A DNA stretch of 64,000 bases from an uncultured Oscillospiraceae bacterium (GTDB lineage: Bacteria > Bacillota > Clostridia > Oscillospirales > Acutalibacteraceae): positions 109,799 to 173,798 of the forward strand of contig URGJ01000002.1 in assembly GCA_900547445.1 (NCBI GenBank), written 5' to 3'. The notes under the pieces are model-generated. The model was not told the origin of the DNA. It saw only the letters and a program-made list of their open reading frames with translations, and ran no database searches. The position numbers and the translations under genes were made by a program. Shown here piece by piece: positions 61,905-64,000 of the stretch (positions are counted from its first letter, which is position 1; each line of letters begins with the position of its first letter).

Positions 61905-62678
61905 TCAGTTGTTTTTTTCGTATATCACACGAAGACCGTCAAGCAAGAGGTTTTCGTTGAAAATTATATTTCTTCGGCAATGGGCGATAATCTCCGCCGC
62001 AAGTCCCCCCGTGGCGACCACCGTCGGCGTTTCGCCCAGCTCCTCTTCGATCTTATCAAGCAGACCGTCAAGCATTGCCGCCGTGCCGAAAACAAGACCC
62101 GACTGCATACTTTCGGTAGTGTTAGCCCCGATAACAGATGGGGGAGCTTCAATCGGAATAGAGGGCAGCTGTGAGGTATTTTCGCTGAGTGCTTTCAAGG
62201 TTAAGCGCACGCCCGCGGCGATTGTACCGCCTAAAAATGCACCGTTTTTATCAAGCACGCTCAAGGTTGTAGCAGTCCCTAAATCAATTACAACACAGGG
62301 CATTGTGTACTCCTCAAGCGCGCCTACAGCCCCTGCGACAAGGTCAGCACCCAACTGTGCGGGATTGTCGATTTTAATATTTAGCCCTGTTTTGACGCCC
62401 GGACCTAACATTAAGGGGACAATGCCGCAAAGACGTGCGACCGCCCCGCTTATACTCTTTCCGACGGCAGGCACGACAGAGGAAATAATGCAGTCCTCAA
62501 CCAAATTGTAACTGAGTCCGTGAAGATCCAATATATCCCGTATTTCCACCGCGTACTGGTCGGAGGTTTTCAAGGGGTCGGTGGCAAGCCGAGCGGTAAA
62601 GGATAAAATACCCGTATCATAGGCACCTAAAGTAATGTTGGTGTTGCCAATGTCAATAGTCAGCAGCATTTTGCTCAT
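61905..62678 (-). CDS. coaX: Type III pantothenate kinase
   Basis: A 257-residue kinase of the ASKHA fold that phosphorylates pantothenate, the first step to coenzyme A. The phosphate motif is LLTIDIGNTNITLG (about 5-18). The pantothenate region has NPAQLGADLVAGAVGA, motif PHOSPHATE 2 is VVIDLGTATTLSVLD with the catalytic Asp, and the adenosine motif is VVATGGLA. These mark CoaX rather than CoaA. The length fits the family. It is followed on the same strand, after 77 bases, by the ECF S component, which supports a pantothenate uptake and use unit. Confidence 0.95.
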   Translation of the reverse strand: MSKMLLTIDIGNTNITLGAYDTGILSFTARLATDPLKTSDQYAVEIRDILDLHGLSYNLVEDCIISSVVPAVGKSISGAVARLCGIVPLMLGPGVKTGLNIKIDNPAQLGADLVAGAVGALEEYTMPCVVIDLGTATTLSVLDKNGAFLGGTIAAGVRLTLKALSENTSQLPSIPIEAPPSVIGANTTESMQSGLVFGTAAMLDGLLDKIEEELGETPTVVATGGLAAEIIAHCRRNIIFNENLLLDGLRVIYEKNN

Positions 62679-62700
62679 TCCTTATACATAAGTTAAAAAC

Positions 62701-62729
62701 ATTATAATATGTAATAGCTTTAAAATCAA
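62701..62729 (-). promoter_or_regulatory. Promoter of coaX
   Basis: On the - strand TTGATT (62729-62724), 17-base spacer, TATAAT (62706-62701), some 23 bases before the coaX ATG. Confidence 0.7.
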
Positions 62730-62737
62730 GAAATTTA

Positions 62738-62766
62738 TTGACAAGCGGGGAAAATCTTGCTATAAT
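62738..62766 (+). promoter_or_regulatory. Consensus promoter of rpsF-ssb-rpsR
   Basis: TTGACA (62738-62743), a 17-base spacer and TATAAT (62761-62766) match the sigma-A consensus exactly, as expected for a ribosomal protein operon. It is back to back with the coaX promoter. Confidence 0.92.
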
Positions 62767-62785
62767 ACAAAATGCTGATTTAAAA

Positions 62786-62858
62786 GATTAGCTCCTTGTT
62801 CCGCATGGCTTACGAGATTTGAAACAGCCTGTGCGGGGCCAGATGTCCAAAAGGAGGT
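62786..62858 (+). promoter_or_regulatory. Probable S6:S18 autoregulatory leader
   Basis: The 5' leader can fold as CCGCA plus GGCT pairing with AGCC and TGTGCGG, followed by the short stem GGCCAGATGTCC. It resembles the rpsF-leader structure at which the S6-S18 complex represses its own mRNA. The assignment rests on position and general shape only. Confidence 0.5.
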
Positions 62859-62867
62859 GCAAAGTAA

Positions 62868-63149
62868 ATGGCTAATAAGTATGAGGCAGCCGTTGTTTTT
62901 TCTGTTGCTCAGGGTGAGGATTCAGCCCTTGCGTTAAAGGAAAAGTTCAACGATTTGATTGCTAAAAACGGTACTGTCGAGAATGTTGACGACTGGGGCA
63001 AGCGCCGTCTTGCTTATCTCATCAACGACGAGGCGGAGGGCTACTATGTTTTCTTTACCTTTGAAAGCGAACCGTCCTTCCCCGCGGAATTTGAACGTAT
63101 CGCGAAGATTACCGACGGCGTTCTGCGCGTTATGGTTATCAAAAAGTAA
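62868..63149 (+). CDS. rpsF: 30S ribosomal protein S6
   Basis: A 93-residue ribosomal protein that binds 16S rRNA with S18 in the platform of the small subunit. The sequence shows YEAAVVFSVAQGED, WGKRRLAYLINDEAEGYYVFFTFES and DGVLRVMVIKK, all in the normal S6 order. AAGGAGG lies 10 bases before the ATG. It is first in the standard rpsF-ssb-rpsR operon. Confidence 0.97.
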   Translation: MANKYEAAVVFSVAQGEDSALALKEKFNDLIAKNGTVENVDDWGKRRLAYLINDEAEGYYVFFTFESEPSFPAEFERIAKITDGVLRVMVIKK

Positions 63150-63161
63150 GGAGGAGCAAAA

Positions 63162-63593
63162 ATGTTTAATTTAGTTGTTTTAACCGGTAGGCTTACATTT
63201 GATCCGGAGCTTAAAACCACTCAAAGCGGTATTTCTGTTACCTCTTTTCAAATCGCTGTTGATAGGCGTTATCGTGCTGGCGAAGAAAAACAAGCAGATT
63301 TTATCAATGTAACGGCATTTAATCAACAAGCGGAATTTGTTGCTAAATATTTCAAAAAAGGCAATTTGATCGGTATTGAGGGTTCGATTCGTACCAATAG
63401 ATATACCGATAAGAACGGCAACAACAGGACTTCTTTCGAGGTTGTTGTAAATAATGTTCAGTTCGTGGAGTCAAAGCGCGACGCGGCGGCTACAACAGTC
63501 AGCGACAGCGCGCCGGCTCCTTCCTTCAGCAATGCGGGAGCTAACGATTTTGCCGATTTAGGCGATATTTCGGATGACGATTTGCCGTTTTAA
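63162..63593 (+). CDS. ssb: Single-stranded DNA-binding protein
   Basis: A 143-residue SSB. The OB fold covers about 1-105 (MFNLVVLTGRLTFDPELKTTQSG, FINVTAFNQQAEFVAKYFKKGNLIGIEGS in parts). A short disordered linker follows, and the conserved acidic tail DISDDDLPF ends the protein; this tip recruits replication and repair partners. It protects single-stranded DNA in replication. GGAGG sits 8 bases before the ATG, and the gene lies 12 bases after rpsF. Confidence 0.97.
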   Translation: MFNLVVLTGRLTFDPELKTTQSGISVTSFQIAVDRRYRAGEEKQADFINVTAFNQQAEFVAKYFKKGNLIGIEGSIRTNRYTDKNGNNRTSFEVVVNNVQFVESKRDAAATTVSDSAPAPSFSNAGANDFADLGDISDDDLPF

Positions 63594-63657
63594 TTTATTT
63601 TGACCGATGATAATTGAATCGGTCTGACATTACTGTCTCAGAACAGGAGGGTTCTTA

Positions 63658-63903
63658 ATGGAAAACGAGAAAAACGATAGACCGATGCACAGAAAAGCGC
63701 GTAAAAAGGTTTGCCATTTCTGTGTTGATCGCGTTGAGACTATTGATTATAAGGATGTAGCCCGTCTTCGTAAGTTCATTACCGAGCGCGCGAAGATTTT
63801 ACCCCGCAGAGCCACAGGCACCTGCGCCGCTCATCAGCGTGAGCTGACCACCGCTATCAAGCGCGCACGTCAGATTGCTCTGCTTCCTTATGTGAACGAT
63901 TAA
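63658..63903 (+). CDS. rpsR: 30S ribosomal protein S18
   Basis: An 81-residue basic ribosomal protein, partner of S6. It has the Firmicute-type N-terminus with one zinc-ligand-like CHFC pair (KKVCHFCVDR), then DYKDVARLRKFITERAKILPRRATGTCAAHQRELTTAIKRARQIALLPYV in outline (typical core: RLRKFITERAKILPRRATG). CAGGAGG lies 10 bases before the ATG. It is the last gene of the operon in this window. Confidence 0.97.
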   Translation: MENEKNDRPMHRKARKKVCHFCVDRVETIDYKDVARLRKFITERAKILPRRATGTCAAHQRELTTAIKRARQIALLPYVND

Positions 63904-63916
63904 TATTAACTTTTCG

Positions 63917-63962
63917 GAGCGGCGTATGCCGCTCTGAGAGTGTCGACAAAGTCGCCACTCTC
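63917..63962 (+). terminator. Tandem hairpins after rpsR
   Basis: GAGCGGC-GTAT-GCCGCTC (63917-63934) and GAGAGTG / CACTCTC (63936-63942 and 63956-63962) follow the rpsR stop by 13 bases. There is no clear T run, so termination strength is uncertain. Bases to 64000 contain no recognisable gene. Confidence 0.45.
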
Positions 63963-64000
63963 TTGGCGGGAATGCCGCTCGCCGAAAATCCAAAGGATTT

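Noticed and set aside
61909..62511. 200-residue frame antisense to coaX
   Set aside because: It mirrors the coaX codons on the opposite strand, has no family features and no ribosome binding site.

Overview
The window looks like a chromosomal piece of a Gram-positive, anaerobic, fibre- or glycan-degrading Clostridium-class bacterium, most likely of the Oscillospirales/Ruminococcaceae type. The reasons are: strong GGAGG ribosome binding sites, lipobox lipoproteins instead of Bacteroidetes SusCD pairs, a type I dockerin, sugar ABC importers of the LplB/LplC type, pyruvate formate-lyase behind a ZTP (pfl-motif) riboswitch, coaX, and an rpsF-ssb-rpsR operon. TGA and TAG both serve as normal stops, so the code is standard. 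The genus is inference.

Layout. 1-5400 (+): tail of a surface polysaccharide cluster, with a Wzx-like flippase, a FnlA/CapE-type UDP-GlcNAc dehydratase, a broken glycosyltransferase and a tandemly duplicated nucleotidyltransferase-like protein. 5713-6507 (-): AraC regulator, apparently with an AUU start. 6777-48361 (+): a polysaccharide utilisation locus of about 41.5 kb on one strand. It holds an SGNH esterase lipoprotein, four GH2 enzymes, a CE4 deacetylase, two GH-A clan (GH5-like) enzymes, a GH43, two FAD oxidoreductases, a second SGNH esterase (interrupted), two complete sugar ABC importer sets without an ATPase flanking a YIP1/NHL protein and a DUF5696 protein (interrupted), and three consecutive secreted proteins carrying about eleven related carbohydrate-binding modules, one of them with a dockerin. 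Proteins with signal peptides would bind and cut the glycan outside, the ABC systems would import oligosaccharides, and the GH2/GH43/GH5-like enzymes without signal peptides would finish them in the cytosol. The substrate is not certain; the enzyme set suits an acetylated beta-mannose- and galactose-containing heteroglycan.

48362-64000: a nucleoside hydrolase relic and a hairpin cluster; a polar amino acid ABC importer (-) with an ArgR-like operator upstream; DUF421/DUF4363 and a divergent LysR regulator; tRNA-Leu(TAA); shikimate kinase with a UPF0210 and an ACT protein; an ABC-2 exporter whose ATPase is frameshifted at an A9 tract; ZTP riboswitch-pflB-pflA; an ECF S component and coaX; and rpsF-ssb-rpsR.

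The most notable signals are: several genes interrupted by single-base lesions (two TGA codons at expected Trp positions, one TAG, two poly-A frameshifts), a 22-bp hairpin that buries a ribosome binding site inside the glycan locus, the eleven-module binding-protein trio, two flavoenzymes embedded among glycosidases, and a ZTP aptamer whose 3' end overlaps a terminator arm.
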